Assembly (NCBI RefSeq): GCF_000003605.2
Contig: NW_003138336.1
Coordinates: 96,609-118,151, forward strand
DNA from: Saccoglossus kowalevskii
Lineage: Eukaryota > Hemichordata > Enteropneusta > Harrimaniidae
DNA: 21,543 bases
Reading direction: 5' to 3'
In this document: piece after piece, positions 9,913-20,698 of the stretch
How positions within the stretch are numbered: the first letter of the stretch is position 1
Layout of the letters: the number at the start of each line of letters is the position of its first letter
The notes under the pieces: model-generated
Told to the model about the DNA's origin: nothing
The model's database searches: none
The model's input: the letters and a program-made list of their open reading frames with translations, nothing else
Program-made: the position numbers and the translations under genes

Positions 9913-10830
9913 ATGGAGAACGTGATCAACGATTTACGAGTTAACATCAAGAAGGAGCCCGATGCCGAAAAGTTCCGATGCAACGGACTGGAAAGTGATG
10001 AACATCTAGCCAAGGTTGTGGAATTGAAACCGATCGGCAGTATCCAGACCATGAATGAGGCGGTCAAAAAAGAAACAGATACTGACAAGAAATCGGAGGA
10101 GAACCACCCCAAACCACCGTATTCATATGTTGCTTTAATCGCAATGGCAATACGGGAAAGTCAAGAAAAACGTCTGACTTTGAGTCAAATCTACGACTTT
10201 ATCGTGAACAAGTTCCCATTCTATGAAAAGAACAAGAAAGGTTGGCAGAACTCAATCAGACATAATCTAAGTTTGAATGAATGTTTTATCAAGATCCCGC
10301 GCGAAGGAGGTGGGGAGAGGAAAGGAAATTTCTGGACGCTAGACCCAGCGTGTGAAGATATGTTCGAGAAAGGAAACTATCGTCGCCGTCGCCGTATGAA
10401 GGCAAGACCGTACAGGACATCGGCGCAATCAGCATGCTACGAACCCAAGTCGCTGCTGACAGCTGATCCGACCTATGGAGGGGGATACCCACTATCGCAT
10501 AAATATCTACCAAGTGCTTATAACAATTGGCCTGCGGTTCATCATGGCCAAACTACACCAAGTCAACTCGGTTATAGCAGTTGCCAAACTCCTTCGCGAT
10601 TACCACAGACTGTAGAAATAAACTACCCAAGCAGCGGCTCGATGCAGCTCCCCGGCTATAGCCAAGTGGATCTGAGTCCAATGTCAACAATGAATGGTTC
10701 CACCCCGGGTAGCGTGAGTTACAGTGCTTACGCGTTCCCCTGTCATCGCAATGCCGCTGAATCCGCTATGTCCTCGTACGCTTACTGGACCGCCGAGAAG
10801 CAACACGTCGGTAATCACCTCATTAATTGA
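9913..10830 (+). CDS. FoxL2: Forkhead box L2 (FoxL2) transcription factor, uninterrupted coding region
   Basis: Encodes a 305-residue nuclear DNA-binding protein. The fork head (winged helix) domain covers about residues 66-163: it opens with [16 protein letters not shown], has recognition helix [15 protein letters not shown] at 111-125, and ends in the FoxL2-diagnostic stretch [21 protein letters not shown] followed by [11 protein letters not shown]147 lies in the DPACEDMF motif and aligns with human FOXL2 C134. Two features outside the domain also fit FoxL2: [10 protein letters not shown] (about 198-207) and a C-terminal SYAYW (288-292). Vertebrate poly-Ala and Pro/His tracts are absent. 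The start is supported by an in-frame TAA at 9883-9885, no other in-frame ATG after it, and a good context (G at -3, G at +4). The coding region is less AT-rich than its flanks. FoxL2 acts in ovarian or female gonad differentiation in many animals; that role here is from family knowledge. The N-terminus carries two psi-K-x-E SUMO-type motifs (IKKE at 12-15, VKKE at 51-54). Family assignment is very secure; an upstream non-coding exon cannot be excluded. Confidence 0.96.
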   Translation: MENVINDLRVNIKKEPDAEKFRCNGLESDEHLAKVVELKPIGSIQTMNEAVKKETDTDKKSEENHPKPPYSYVALIAMAIRESQEKRLTLSQIYDFIVNKFPFYEKNKKGWQNSIRHNLSLNECFIKIPREGGGERKGNFWTLDPACEDMFEKGNYRRRRRMKARPYRTSAQSACYEPKSLLTADPTYGGGYPLSHKYLPSAYNNWPAVHHGQTTPSQLGYSSCQTPSRLPQTVEINYPSSGSMQLPGYSQVDLSPMSTMNGSTPGSVSYSAYAFPCHRNAAESAMSSYAYWTAEKQHVGNHLIN

Positions 10831-11100
10831 CAATCGGATTTTAATTGTTTAGAAGCATTCAATACTGCGACCTAGCAAGTATAAACTCTTGTTACCATTT
10901 AATGAGCGTGTCGATTGATTATTTCATGCCGTTATGTTTGTGTCAGTTAATAATTTGTTCTAGGTTTAACATTTGTGTTATTTCACTCTTATCGAAGTTG
11001 TTAGGGACCAATTTTATAAATTACGTGAAACAGTTTAAAGTTTAAAACTAGCACCAGAACATTTTCTGGCTAAAATAAATCATATATTCATTTTCATAGT
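10831..11100 (+). other. Probable FoxL2 3' UTR
   Basis: AT-rich non-coding sequence runs from the FoxL2 stop codon (TGA, 10828-10830) to the first canonical AATAAA. A T/GT-rich stretch at about 11119-11141 (tttatttgtttgtgtctgttg) follows and would fit the downstream cleavage element. The predicted 3' UTR is therefore about 250-270 nt. The cleavage point is inferred, not seen. Confidence 0.55.
11074..11079 (+). terminator. Poly(A) signal AATAAA for FoxL2
   Basis: Canonical AATAAA hexamer in taAAATAAATcat, about 245 nt after the FoxL2 stop codon. It is the first such hexamer downstream of the gene and has a GT/T-rich element about 45 nt further on, the usual metazoan arrangement. Confidence 0.6.
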
Positions 11101-12757
11101 ATTTTCATGTCAGAAAGACTTTATTTGTTTGTGTCTGTTGTTAAACTTGGGAAATGTCTGGACCAAGCCCACAAGTTCAAAACGAATATGATTTATGTAA
11201 GTTTAATATTTCAAAGATGAGAGATGGTTATTATACGTAACCAGATTTATAAATTCATGTTTATTATATACTGTTGATAGATTAAAACATATTTTTATTG
11301 TGAACACGGATCGAAGAGTATTGTTTAATATCTTTGTGAAAGTTTGAAAAGTGTGTTCTAAGTTGGTTGTAATTATCGTTCATTGAGTATACTATCATGT
11401 GGTTGTGTTACTACTGCCCGGAAATATGCACTTGAAGATCGTTCTTTACGCCTAGTAATTACTGTATTCTCCGCCTCAACACTTACGGCTGAACATGCCT
11501 CGTTCAACTAATTCTCTCAATTGTAAACCTATATCCTAAAAATCGTGCCCAAAGTAAAACAAAATTTGTGTTCAAACAGATTGTTAGGTTAGCTTTGATG
11601 ATAATCTCACGCGGTATTACATATTATTATTGTTAGTGCTCGCCATGAAAGCCCGCAGTATATGGTGTAAATGTCATGTTTAACATTGATATATGAGTGA
11701 TTGGGTCAGTTCTAATGGATATACTAGAACATAACTTTGGCAGTATTTAGCGATTTCTTCACATTTCATACAGCCAGTCATCTGATCATACTGAACATAT
11801 ACTTTGCGAATAATTCTCTGTTAGTATTTGGTGATTTAGACTCATTTAGATGAGTGGAGTGTTTATTGAAGTACTTATTTTAAAATGATGACTATATGCT
11901 CGTTAGTTCGATGCCTGCCCAGACCATGTGGGAGCTGAAACTTTCTAGTATGTGAAAGTCCAGCTTCCGTGGACCCAGCGGGAGTTGTGTTCTACTACTG
12001 TAGTAATAGTTGCCTCGAAAATATGACTTTCATTATCGCAAATCTTATCAATCCCTCGTACTTTTTAATTGACTTGACCATGTAAGGGTTATAAAGATTA
12101 AAAATACATGTTTAAAAGATGACAATTATCCCCCTATCAAAATTGTTCGCAATCGAATCGCGCGAAGTTGAGAACTGGGAATTCAGTCAGATTCGAAGGA
12201 GCCCGAAAAAATGGATGTCAAAATTATCCCAGATCGCAAGCAATTCAGTCATTTCAGGGAACGCCGTAATGGTTAAATAAACAAATTAAATAAGTTCTAT
12301 TTGTTTTCTGTTTTCATCGCTACACTAAGCTGTTTAGTGTAATATAGTAATGTTAAAAAATACAACATGTGTTTATTTAATTATTACGATTTTCAACACT
12401 CAACTGATCTTTAAATCGTCGACTTTAATCTTAACGCTGTTATGATCATGGTAACACAATTAATTGTAAAACTCAACACAATTAAACAACAACACGCTTA
12501 CATCACCATTTTCATGAAAGTTTGAGTCTTCGACGTGTGATAATGCATGTTTTCACAGAAATTAATATGCATTCTGTCTTAATCAATAGGTTGCATTTGG
12601 TCTGATAATTTCGTGGAAATTAAATAATAAACTCTCTTTCGGTTGTGGTGGTATTGGTGCAAATATTTCGTAAATTGTAGTCACTGTATTCTGGAAAGTG
12701 ATACTCATAACCCACTTTCAGCATGGGACAGCAGAATGATTCAAACCCGGTGATTTC
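11101..12757. other. Non-coding stretch downstream of FoxL2
   Basis: AT-rich with no open frame of note and no recognised repeat. No downstream FoxL2 exon is suggested, since the coding frame closes cleanly before a poly(A) signal. Confidence 0.55.
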
Positions 12758-12840
12758 TAGTGGTAATTCGGTGTATTGGCCTGCCAATCTTACGGATTTA
12801 ACCGGTCTGTAGTGGTAATTCGGTGTATTGGCCAGCCAAT
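12758..12840. repeat. 31-bp direct repeat, two copies 52 bp apart
   Basis: Copies at 12758-12788 and 12810-12840 share tagtggtaattcggtgtatt and onward through tggcc, with a single t/a difference before gccaat. A CCGGT precedes both copies. The spacing suggests a decayed tandem of about 52-55 bp. Confidence 0.85.
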
Positions 12841-12985
12841 GCCGAATAAATTCTTGTGATACTAGTATAGGAAAAAAAACTATCAGTGAACTACTGTCTG
12901 CCTTGTTTGGACAATTGGATACAGTATAACATTGGTTTTGTATTGGGGCCATTTTAATCAAAATAAACTCTCCTTTTTAATGCAG

Positions 12986-13173
12986 TGATTCGCGGAGTAA
13001 ACTATGCCAGTGAATTGTTTCACGTCCCCCGTGGCCGAAAATACGAAAAAAAAACCTCGGTTATCTCGAGCGTAGAGTCTGAATCCACCCTACAGACGTG
13101 TTGTTTGTTTGGTTACATATATTTGGAAAATAAGCACTGGAGGATGTTTAGTAAATATGTCATTAATCGTTAG
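12986..13173 (+). other. Weak candidate exon after a good 3' splice-site motif
   Basis: The sequence ctctcctttttaatgcag ending at 12985 has a pyrimidine tract and CAG, and an open frame follows directly for about 60 codons to a TAG at 13171-13173 (contains NYASELFHVPRGRKYEKK). No donor partner, homologue or upstream exon is recognised, so this may well be coincidence. Confidence 0.12.
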
Positions 13174-14510
13174 ATAAATGGCAATAGATCGGACCCCGTC
13201 AATCAAATTCAATTGTCCACGTGAACACGCCCTGCATTTGCAAAATATGTTATGAATTTATTAAATACTGACTTTTTAAAACGGAGGTCGGTACGAATGG
13301 GCCGGCTCCGTGAGAGAGTATGCTGTGTTTAGTTTGTAGATCGGGTTTGTTTACAGATATGCGTACTGGGAGGAATATAAACACAGAGACAGTACTGTCA
13401 TTAGGGCGACTTTGTCTTCATATTGCATTAACCACTGCCGTTACTTGTACTAATTTAATATACCACAAAAATTAGAAGTCTTGTCTATCTGTTCTAATTC
13501 CCTCTGCTGCCACACAGAAAGACGTGTACGCATGATACGCTCTCTGCCCCGGAAAGTGATTCGGAAGTGTTTTCATTCTGACATTATAATCATTTAGCCT
13601 GATTAATGCGTGCAATTAAAACCGATTAAGGTTGACCGAACAGGTCACACATGGATGTGCCAAGTTCAGCTGAAATTATCTCCGACTAGACTTGTTTCAA
13701 GACGGTGACAGCTGGTGGTAGCTGTCTTATTTTACTTCTCAAACTTTGGGTGGTAGTTTTGTGGTGTAATCTATATCTACACAGAACCGAGTTAAAAGCA
13801 GTAGTCGTGTAAAAACTTTGAAGTAAACGGCAAGTATCACGTGACAATATGGCTCATTTCACCTTCATCTAATATACCATAAACCTAAAAATAGAGATAA
13901 ACAGTCTAAAACTTGTGATGTTGGAATTAACGCGACATTTTTGAATTGCGTGATATATTTATTTAATTCGGCATGGCTCCTGTTTCTGTTCTGTCAGTGC
14001 GGCTATTTGAACAGGTTGTACAAGTGTTCCTGTCTTCTGTCTCTATGTTGTATCCATCATCGAACACATAGCTTCATTTACGATGTGTTGTGAGCGTGTA
14101 AACACATTACATATCACACCCACAATGCGCTAATAATTTAATGAGACAATTTAGTTAGCATTTCTTTTGCCACGATTTACAAAGTTTCCCCGGCTTTTCC
14201 CACAATTATTTGTTATTGTTTAAAGTTCGGGTATCGTTTACGTTATTTAGCACTTAGCGGCGGTATAAATTGACTGATAGAACTGTCAGAGTCACCGATT
14301 ACTTGCTTATTTACATTGCTAACCTATTTCAACACCTAACACGCTGGGACAAAGATTGTTGTTAAAGGAATGTAATTTTAAAAGAATTACACACTACGAA
14401 AATGCGATGTAGGGATGTATGCAGCTCAAATTGTTCAATAAAATATTTATTCGGCCAACTACCTTGACAAAATGCTTTTACGGTAAAATTGTTGTTTTTC
14501 TAACACCTAA
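13174..14510. other. Non-coding stretch
   Basis: No gene recognised. It holds E-boxes at 13218-13223 and 13838-13843 and an everted pair of nuclear-receptor half sites (TGACC at 13633-13637 and GGTCA at 13643-13647). Confidence 0.5.
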
Positions 14511-14521
14511 CCCCCCCCCCC
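14511..14521. repeat. Poly-C run of 11
   Basis: An uninterrupted run of C in taacacctaa-C(11)-acctaa. The length may be uncertain in the assembly because homopolymers are error-prone. Confidence 0.9.
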
Positions 14522-15049
14522 ACCTAAAGTGAGTAATAATATTGGTCATTCCTAAAGACGTTTAGATAACTCCAAGCTACCTTTGGTTAATCGGTCCTAA
14601 GTTCGTCTATAATGTTTGGGTCAGGTACCGAACGTGCCCGGCGGCTTCTTGACTAGACCACCGTAGTAACTTCCATCATATTCAAATATCACATCGCGCA
14701 CCTATTAAAAAAAACAATTTCTCCGTCCAAAACAGCAATCAGTAAGTTTTACATTGGGTGTGTAAGACGCTCGGTTCAACTGTCACTAAATTCTACGATA
14801 ACCGTCTTTACGGAAATGAATGGAATTTTCACGTTGCAATTCGATTAAAGTATGGTGTAGGTATATACTCAGGTCGTCTTTTATATGGGTCCCCGTGTGT
14901 ACAAAGCCGGTCACATGAAATACTAGTAAATTTTCACAATTCAAGTTCAGAAAAAGTTAGACCAGCGCTTTCGGCTTTACTTACGTCGGAGTTTAATCAG
15001 ATTTGTTTTGAGTGACTGGATTAGCTGTAATAATCTGATTAGTCGAACT

Positions 15050-15379
15050 TTAATTAAATTTAATAAGACATGCCTCATAAACTTCGGAAGTGAATGGCAA
15101 AACAGATTTTATAGATGTCGGCGGTGCTACGCAATGCGATGGGCTGGTGTTGGGAATGCATATTTCTTCCAGTTTCAGCCGGTGTTTATGTGAAATGACA
15201 GGCGAATAATAAAATGGCAGTTGACACCTGGCAAGTACTCTCATGGCCGACCGACCACGTACCAAACTCCACACTGCATAATATGGTAGATCCCATAACT
15301 TGAGAATTCGGGAGGTCAAGTATTTGGGCCGGTCTCTTCTGGGTCCACCTTCTGAGAACGCGGCTACGCCCCAACCCAA
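15050..15379 (-). other. Unassigned open frames in a GC-richer island
   Basis: The stretch at about 15100-15420 is clearly less AT-rich than its neighbours and stays open for 109 codons on the minus strand, with a second overlapping minus frame of 67 codons. No known domain is seen in either. Overlapping long frames in a compositional island suggest a fragment of an old mobile element or a pseudogene, but this cannot be shown here. Confidence 0.15.
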
Positions 15380-15987
15380 CCATCATCATTCCACTTTCAC
15401 CCGAATGAACCCCTCCTGCAACTTGTCAAAGAGGTAAAAGTTTATTTTTGAAACACAACCCATGTTCAAATGAGCAAAAAATAAGTGAAGGGTGGCGTTT
15501 ATTAAGGTAGAATTATTGGTACGAACAAGCCGGTCTTCACTATACTATGTTTTTTTTTTATTTTGATTCTTAAACACAAATTATCACATATATTATTTTT
15601 TACTGTAAATGGAACTTTCATTTTATTTGCTGTAAAAACGTAAAATGCCTTTTTTATTTTCTGTATCCAGCTATCCTCTCTCTTAGGTTTGTGATATATC
15701 TATGTGTATGGACTGTCTTCATTTCAGAACAAAATTGATAAATAATATCAATAATGTTAATGATTTTAGTCTGAAAAGTATAAGTATGGAGTGTCTTACT
15801 ATACCCATCCACATTGCACGAGAGTGCCAAGTACTACTAGTAGTCGATTTTCAATTCACTGCTTTCATCCATAGTGACGTGTCCCTTTAAGGAAATGCCA
15901 TACCGTTTAGCCATTTTTTTTGTTATGAGACCAGAACAACCGTGACCCCAAATTACACGTACAAAATATGGCACCTTGTGTAATCAG

Positions 15988-16026
15988 AATTAATTAATTA
16001 ATTAATTAATTAATTAATTAATTAAT

Positions 16027-16105
<79 letters not shown>

Positions 16106-16106
16106 T
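15988..16106. repeat. Compound (AATT)n-(ATTT)n microsatellite
   Basis: About ten AATT units switch at around 16025 to about twenty ATTT units without interruption. The purity of both blocks implies active slippage and likely length polymorphism. Confidence 0.97.
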
Positions 16107-17884
16107 GAAATCCTGGAAATGCACGCCCGATTACGTGACATTGATATTCTATGTTATAAAATATCGAAACTACCACGTGACAGAAACTGGACACCATGAA
16201 GACTACATGTTGAGCTGCACTCTAAAGCCCAGGGGACATAGTTTTGCTCAAGCTCCATGTAAACGGTATCAACTGTCTCGAGATTGACATTCATGCTTAT
16301 TTCTGTAATCTTTCTTTTTTCACTCACTCTACATGCGGCGCATAGCAATCTGGACTACAGGGTCGTCATCTCTTTCGTCAGTGTCCAATTGATGCGTCAA
16401 TTGAAAGTCTTTATAACCGTGTATGATGACAAACGTTCTTGCTATAAATATGTTCCAGTTTTTCTCGAAGGAACCCAGATATGTGTCATGTGCTAAATCA
16501 GAGCGCAAGTTACACGTGCACAGTCACGTGATCGTCGAAGTGTGGACGTTCAAAAAGATGTACATTTCCCCTACAATTATTATCCGTTCCCTCATTGGCT
16601 AGCCTGCCCAACTTATAAATATATCTAACCAATTAGGGAACACCTAGTAGATTTATGATGAACTTATCAATACTTTATTAATTTAACAATAAGAGGTAAC
16701 TCTGCCGAGAATTTTAGATTTACTTCGCTTCTGCACTTCTTGTATTATCGTCATAGCAACCAGTTACAGAGATGCAGGCACGGCTGTGTTCCCATATGTC
16801 GGCACTCATCACACAACGTTCACATTCAAACTGGCTATAATTACAACCATTGTGGGTTCATAGTTTGGTCTATCTGGACGTTGACTTTCTCGAAAGTCCA
16901 AAATATCATTTTACGAATACTAGAATATATTTTTAATGCGTCATTGGCTCCATTCAAAGTATACAACGCGTGTAATGTACATTGTTTACACGGAATTAAA
17001 AGACACGCTGACCATGGTGCTCATAACATACAGTCAAGTCCCATGTATCCTATTAAATGGTAAAACTAATACAAACATAATAAAAACAATACAAAATGCG
17101 GGAAGGATGCAAAATGTTCGATTAGGAGGGCACACTTTTACATTATTGCATTGCATTATGGGATACTTCCATATATACCTGACACTGAAAATCAAACAAA
17201 GCATTGCATGCCAATTTATTCTATTGTTCACTTAGTGTGCAAATATTTTTAACAAGTTCTAAATCTATCTTCTTCATTAGATATCTCGCGATCTCTCTGA
17301 CTGTTATGTAAACGTGACATTAGCTAATCTAAGTGTGGCCATCTTGAGATTCGATTACATGACTAAGTTCAACTTTTTTGGTCAAAATTTATTCGAACAA
17401 CTACATACTAATAGACTTAATATTTTTGCAATATTAAACAAAATTACGAAATATGATGAAATATTTAAGAGTTGACATAAACATTTTGACAACCTGATTT
17501 ATGTTGGTTATGGTTAAATTTAGGATGTTTCATTACTTTTTTCTGAAAACAGATTCTATTTTTATTTTACCTGAAAATAGCGTACTGTTTGTTGTTGTAG
17601 CTACGACAGAAATGCGCATTCATAACAATATAAATCATGTTATAATAACTTTATTTAAACTTAATAAAATGAATGCTAAAGATGGAATGAATTCGGCGAT
17701 GCACTTATAATATTGAGTTAAGTAAAGACATCATAAAACCATGGTAATCACTAAGCGAAAAGTTCCATCAAAAGTTTTGACCTATAGCATTCCATGTTCT
17801 GTATCATTTTATCTCATAAATGCATATTCACCAAATTCGCATTTCTAGTTGTTTTTAGTTGTAGGCCAGGATTCAATGATTGAC
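16107..17884. other. Non-coding stretch with unassigned short frames
   Basis: Open frames of 60-107 codons overlap each other on both strands at 16105-17235; none has a recognised domain. E-boxes lie at 16174-16179, 16513-16518 and 16525-16530. Confidence 0.45.
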
Positions 17885-17897
17885 GTTGCTTAGCAAC
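17885..17897. promoter_or_regulatory. RFX X-box-like palindrome
   Basis: GTTGCTTAGCAAC has two RFX half sites (GTTGCT and AGCAAC) as a perfect inverted repeat around one base. It sits at the start of a locally GC-richer patch (17880-17965). X-boxes often mark ciliary genes, but no such gene is recognised here. Confidence 0.4.
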
Positions 17898-17965
17898 CAG
17901 GGTTCAGGCTCGCATCCTGCTGAGTGCCTCTGGGCGTAGCTGTTAGGCCGACGCCTAGAGACTAA

Positions 17966-19095
17966 ATCATGTACCATTTGCCAGTATTGTATTTCTTACC
18001 ATCCGAAGCCAAGTAATGAATATCCTGAATCACGCCAACAACAACAATGAACCGCTCCAATTTGAGATTATCTGCAATCCAATCCTGTAATAAAGTAATT
18101 TTTCTTACCAGTCACATGGACAAGCTTCCAAGTATTCCTGTGCCAAACGCCATGGTGTTAATAACCTGGACGCGAACATGATTAAAAGCACTCCCCTACA
18201 AATACAGAGTATGACATAAACGCACATATATTAGATTATATTATAGTGATATATTTATACTGAGTGGTAAATATTAGATCTACTGATGAAATAAATCACG
18301 TATTTGGTTCGATGTCCGAAGGAATCTAAGTTGATGGACGCCCTTCATATCGACCACCATGCTATGTTTATTCTTTCATTTATACTAAACACTTCAAAAG
18401 AAAGAGCATTTTCTTGTTCCCAACAAACATTCTTTCTGTTTATTGATTCAGCTAACAGAACGTAGTCCCACGTGACCCAAGAAGTTCGTTATATATTTTC
18501 TGTGTCAAAAAGGTGTGAATATTTTGAGGCAAAATTGCATTGAATTGTTTATTTTTAAAAATAGGATGTAATGTAATCATCGGGTTCATCGTGTATAGTG
18601 TGTCAATTGTTTCTAGTTTGAGCGTAAGTGGTACAAACGTTATCGACAGTAATTTTACTCAAGATGTTAAGGATAATACGAGTTTTAGAAAACGCAGAAG
18701 TTATGCTAGAATTTGTTACGTCGGTTTGGTAAATGTTCTGTTGACGTGAAGTGTTTGATATATTTCGTAGCTATTGCTAGAATTTGTATTGTTTATTTAT
18801 GTTCAGATTTTACTAGAGCAGATATTCATCGAGTAGCTCATAATAATACAATGTTATATATCCCGCATTTTATTAGTCAATCTTTTGTAACATTGTATGT
18901 CGATGACTTGCATGTTATGTTACACAAGATGAGATTTAGCTTTGCAACGTACTTATTCTGTGCTAAAGAATTTGTTGATCTAAATGAAATTAATAATAAA
19001 AAATAACAATAGTCGAACAGAATAAGAAGGAATTCATTTGCACAAATCTTCACAGTGTGTTCATTAAGTGCTCTCGGCCCGAACCTCGTCATTCT
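17966..19095. other. Non-coding stretch with two weak frames
   Basis: A 69-codon + frame at 18540-18749 starts with a hydrophobic stretch (CNVIIGFIVYSVSIVSS) that could pass for a signal peptide, then a basic FRKRRS. An overlapping 97-codon frame follows to 19006. Both use very AT-rich codons and neither is recognised, so chance is likely. An E-box lies at 18469-18474. Confidence 0.4.
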
Positions 19096-19340
19096 CACGT
19101 GACCATCGGAGATTGCCATTGAATATTTATATCCATATAAATATTTATCACAATTCAAACTGAAATGAGAGGTTTCTATTGGCCGAATGAATAACGTAAG
19201 AACGTTTTTAAATGACGTCATTGCGCACTACAGTCGTTGATTGGCTGGTTGGATTCAACTGCCATTGCAATGGCAAATTTATAAAGATGAAGAGAATGCT
19301 TTTGTTGCGCTGGTAGTGTTCGTCTATCTTTAACAAGATG
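19096..19340 (+). promoter_or_regulatory. Promoter-like motif cluster without a recognised gene
   Basis: In order: E-box TCACGTGA (CACGTG at 19096-19101), a 24-bp AT-rich inverted repeat (19122-19145), reverse CCAAT (ATTGG, 19178-19182), consensus CRE TGACGTCA (19213-19220), reverse CCAAT in TGATTGGC (19240-19244), a perfect 16-bp palindrome TGCCATTGCAATGGCA (19260-19275) and TATAAA (19280-19285). The spacing suits a TATA promoter firing rightward near 19310. The next ATG (19338, context aagATGg) opens only 12 codons, so any coding exon would need splicing. An unannotated ncRNA or enhancer is equally possible. Confidence 0.35.
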
Positions 19341-19753
19341 GGGGAAATGATTACTCTAGTCTTTCCGGACTCTTGAAAAAAGGATAGTCGTTTGTCTTAC
19401 GTGAACAAAAATAGTGAGAGTGGTTTTCCGCGAAGCAATAAATTGTGCTGATGAGTCAACAACTCACCTAAAACAAAGGAATTGTACTAAACGACCACAA
19501 TGTTTATTACTATATTTTGCTTTTTTTAGATAAAACTTGATTTTTGAGAAATCACAAAGAATACCACGATTGCCACAAATAACCTATCAACACCAGGCCC
19601 ACAATCACGTGACTATGATGTAATGTTCCTTGTCAATCACTGAAAGCAATGAAATTAGCCACAGAGTTCAGGGAGATCACCGTCTTCCTCAATTCTCAGG
19701 GGTACACACACTGATTTTAACGTAAACCATCGACATTCCCATCTGTTCACTGT

Positions 19754-19763
19754 CTATATATAG
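19754..19763. promoter_or_regulatory. Palindromic TATA motif
   Basis: CTATATATAG, followed 8 bp later by ttCAGTC (initiator-like). The spacing is shorter than the usual 25-30 bp, and no gene is recognised after it, so this is weak. Confidence 0.2.
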
Positions 19764-20100
19764 TGTATCGTTCAGTCAGACAGCTCACGAATACATCAAG
19801 CTATCAGATGAAATAATGTGTGACTGTCAGCTGGATATAATACTTTGAAAAAAGCACCAACGAAAGAATCGGGTAGCATATCTGTTTCAGAGGGTTGTAT
19901 ACAGTGGGGATTTGCCAAACTCCATTGTCAAGACGATAATTGCGCATGCGTATTGCATGTTGAAAAAGTCTATATCAATACTTTTGGTCACCTGTACCTA
20001 GGGTGCCAAACGCTCCGAATTGAGTGAATATGGTATACTATGTTATAAGTTACGTCTATTAAGACTGAATGGAATATCCGATCGAGACCTTTCTTTCCAA

Positions 20101-20128
20101 TAATTATTTATTATTTATTTATTTATTA
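20101..20128. repeat. Short ATTT-rich microsatellite
   Basis: A run of TTATT/ATTT units, about 28 bp, shorter and less pure than the array at 15988-16106. Confidence 0.8.
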
Positions 20129-20170
20129 AGGATTACAAAAGTTATGAGCGTATGTATCATGAGTAACTAG

Positions 20171-20184
20171 GTTACTATGGTAAC
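20171..20184. promoter_or_regulatory. RFX X-box-like site
   Basis: GTTACTATGGTAAC fits the classical 14-bp X-box (GTTRCY-NN-RGYAAC form) with one imperfect pair (GTTACT against GGTAAC). No gene is recognised within reach. Confidence 0.4.
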
Positions 20185-20698
20185 AAGCTATGACTGTACA
20201 GTTCTCAGCTCTCTAAGTGTAGTATAGACATCTTGAACAATTTATGTGTTTATATTGTACCACAACAAATGATTTTGTCTCAGTATTACGTCATAGTATA
20301 TTTGTGGAAACAGTTCACTGTGTAAATTGTCAAGTATGGTCGTAGTCAACTGACAACGTAGTAAATAAGATTTGGTGACTCGAAGGGGGGTAACTCAGTG
20401 CGCACAATGTTTTGATCTTATTCGCAGTTGTTAACAAGATTTCTGTTTTGGGTGTAATTTTGATTTGAGGTTGATTGAGCCTGAGTGATTTAATTGTCCA
20501 TTCTTTATCTTACTAGTAAGTAATTTGATTTGGAATTATACCTATGGTAGATAATGATTACTAATTGTCAGATGATAATGTAATAATTAAATAGAAGCAA
20601 ACAAATCTCTGTCTACACCTGATTATTCAGATTCCTGCAATTGCCCCAGAAGCATCAGCTTTATGGTTTGTTTGTTTCTTTCCTCCTGTATTTGTTTA

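Noticed and set aside
9894-10513. Minus-strand frames of 72-74 codons across FoxL2
   Set aside because: They lie opposite a conserved fork head coding sequence and have no recognisable domain, so they are shadows.
12620-12961. 113-codon minus-strand frame with an internal repeat
   Set aside because: The peptide repeat is explained by the 31-bp DNA duplication, and the two copies are read in different frames; no domain seen.
13633-13647. TGACC-GAACA-GGTCA as a hormone response element
   Set aside because: The half sites are everted, with a spacing unlike the classical inverted GGTCAnnnTGACC element, and no gene is adjacent.
15601-15650. TACTGTAAAT similar to the MITE tip
   Set aside because: Only the tip matches; no partner end or interior similarity was found nearby.
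16740-17235. Overlapping frames of 107 and 99 codons
   Set aside because: They overlap each other in different frames, with a further minus-strand frame over the same DNA; no domain or splice context supports any of them.
18540-19006. Possible secreted peptide precursor (hydrophobic start, then KRR)
   Set aside because: One dibasic site and a hydrophobic start are easy to obtain by chance in AT-rich DNA; no repeated peptide, no cysteine pattern and no conserved motif.
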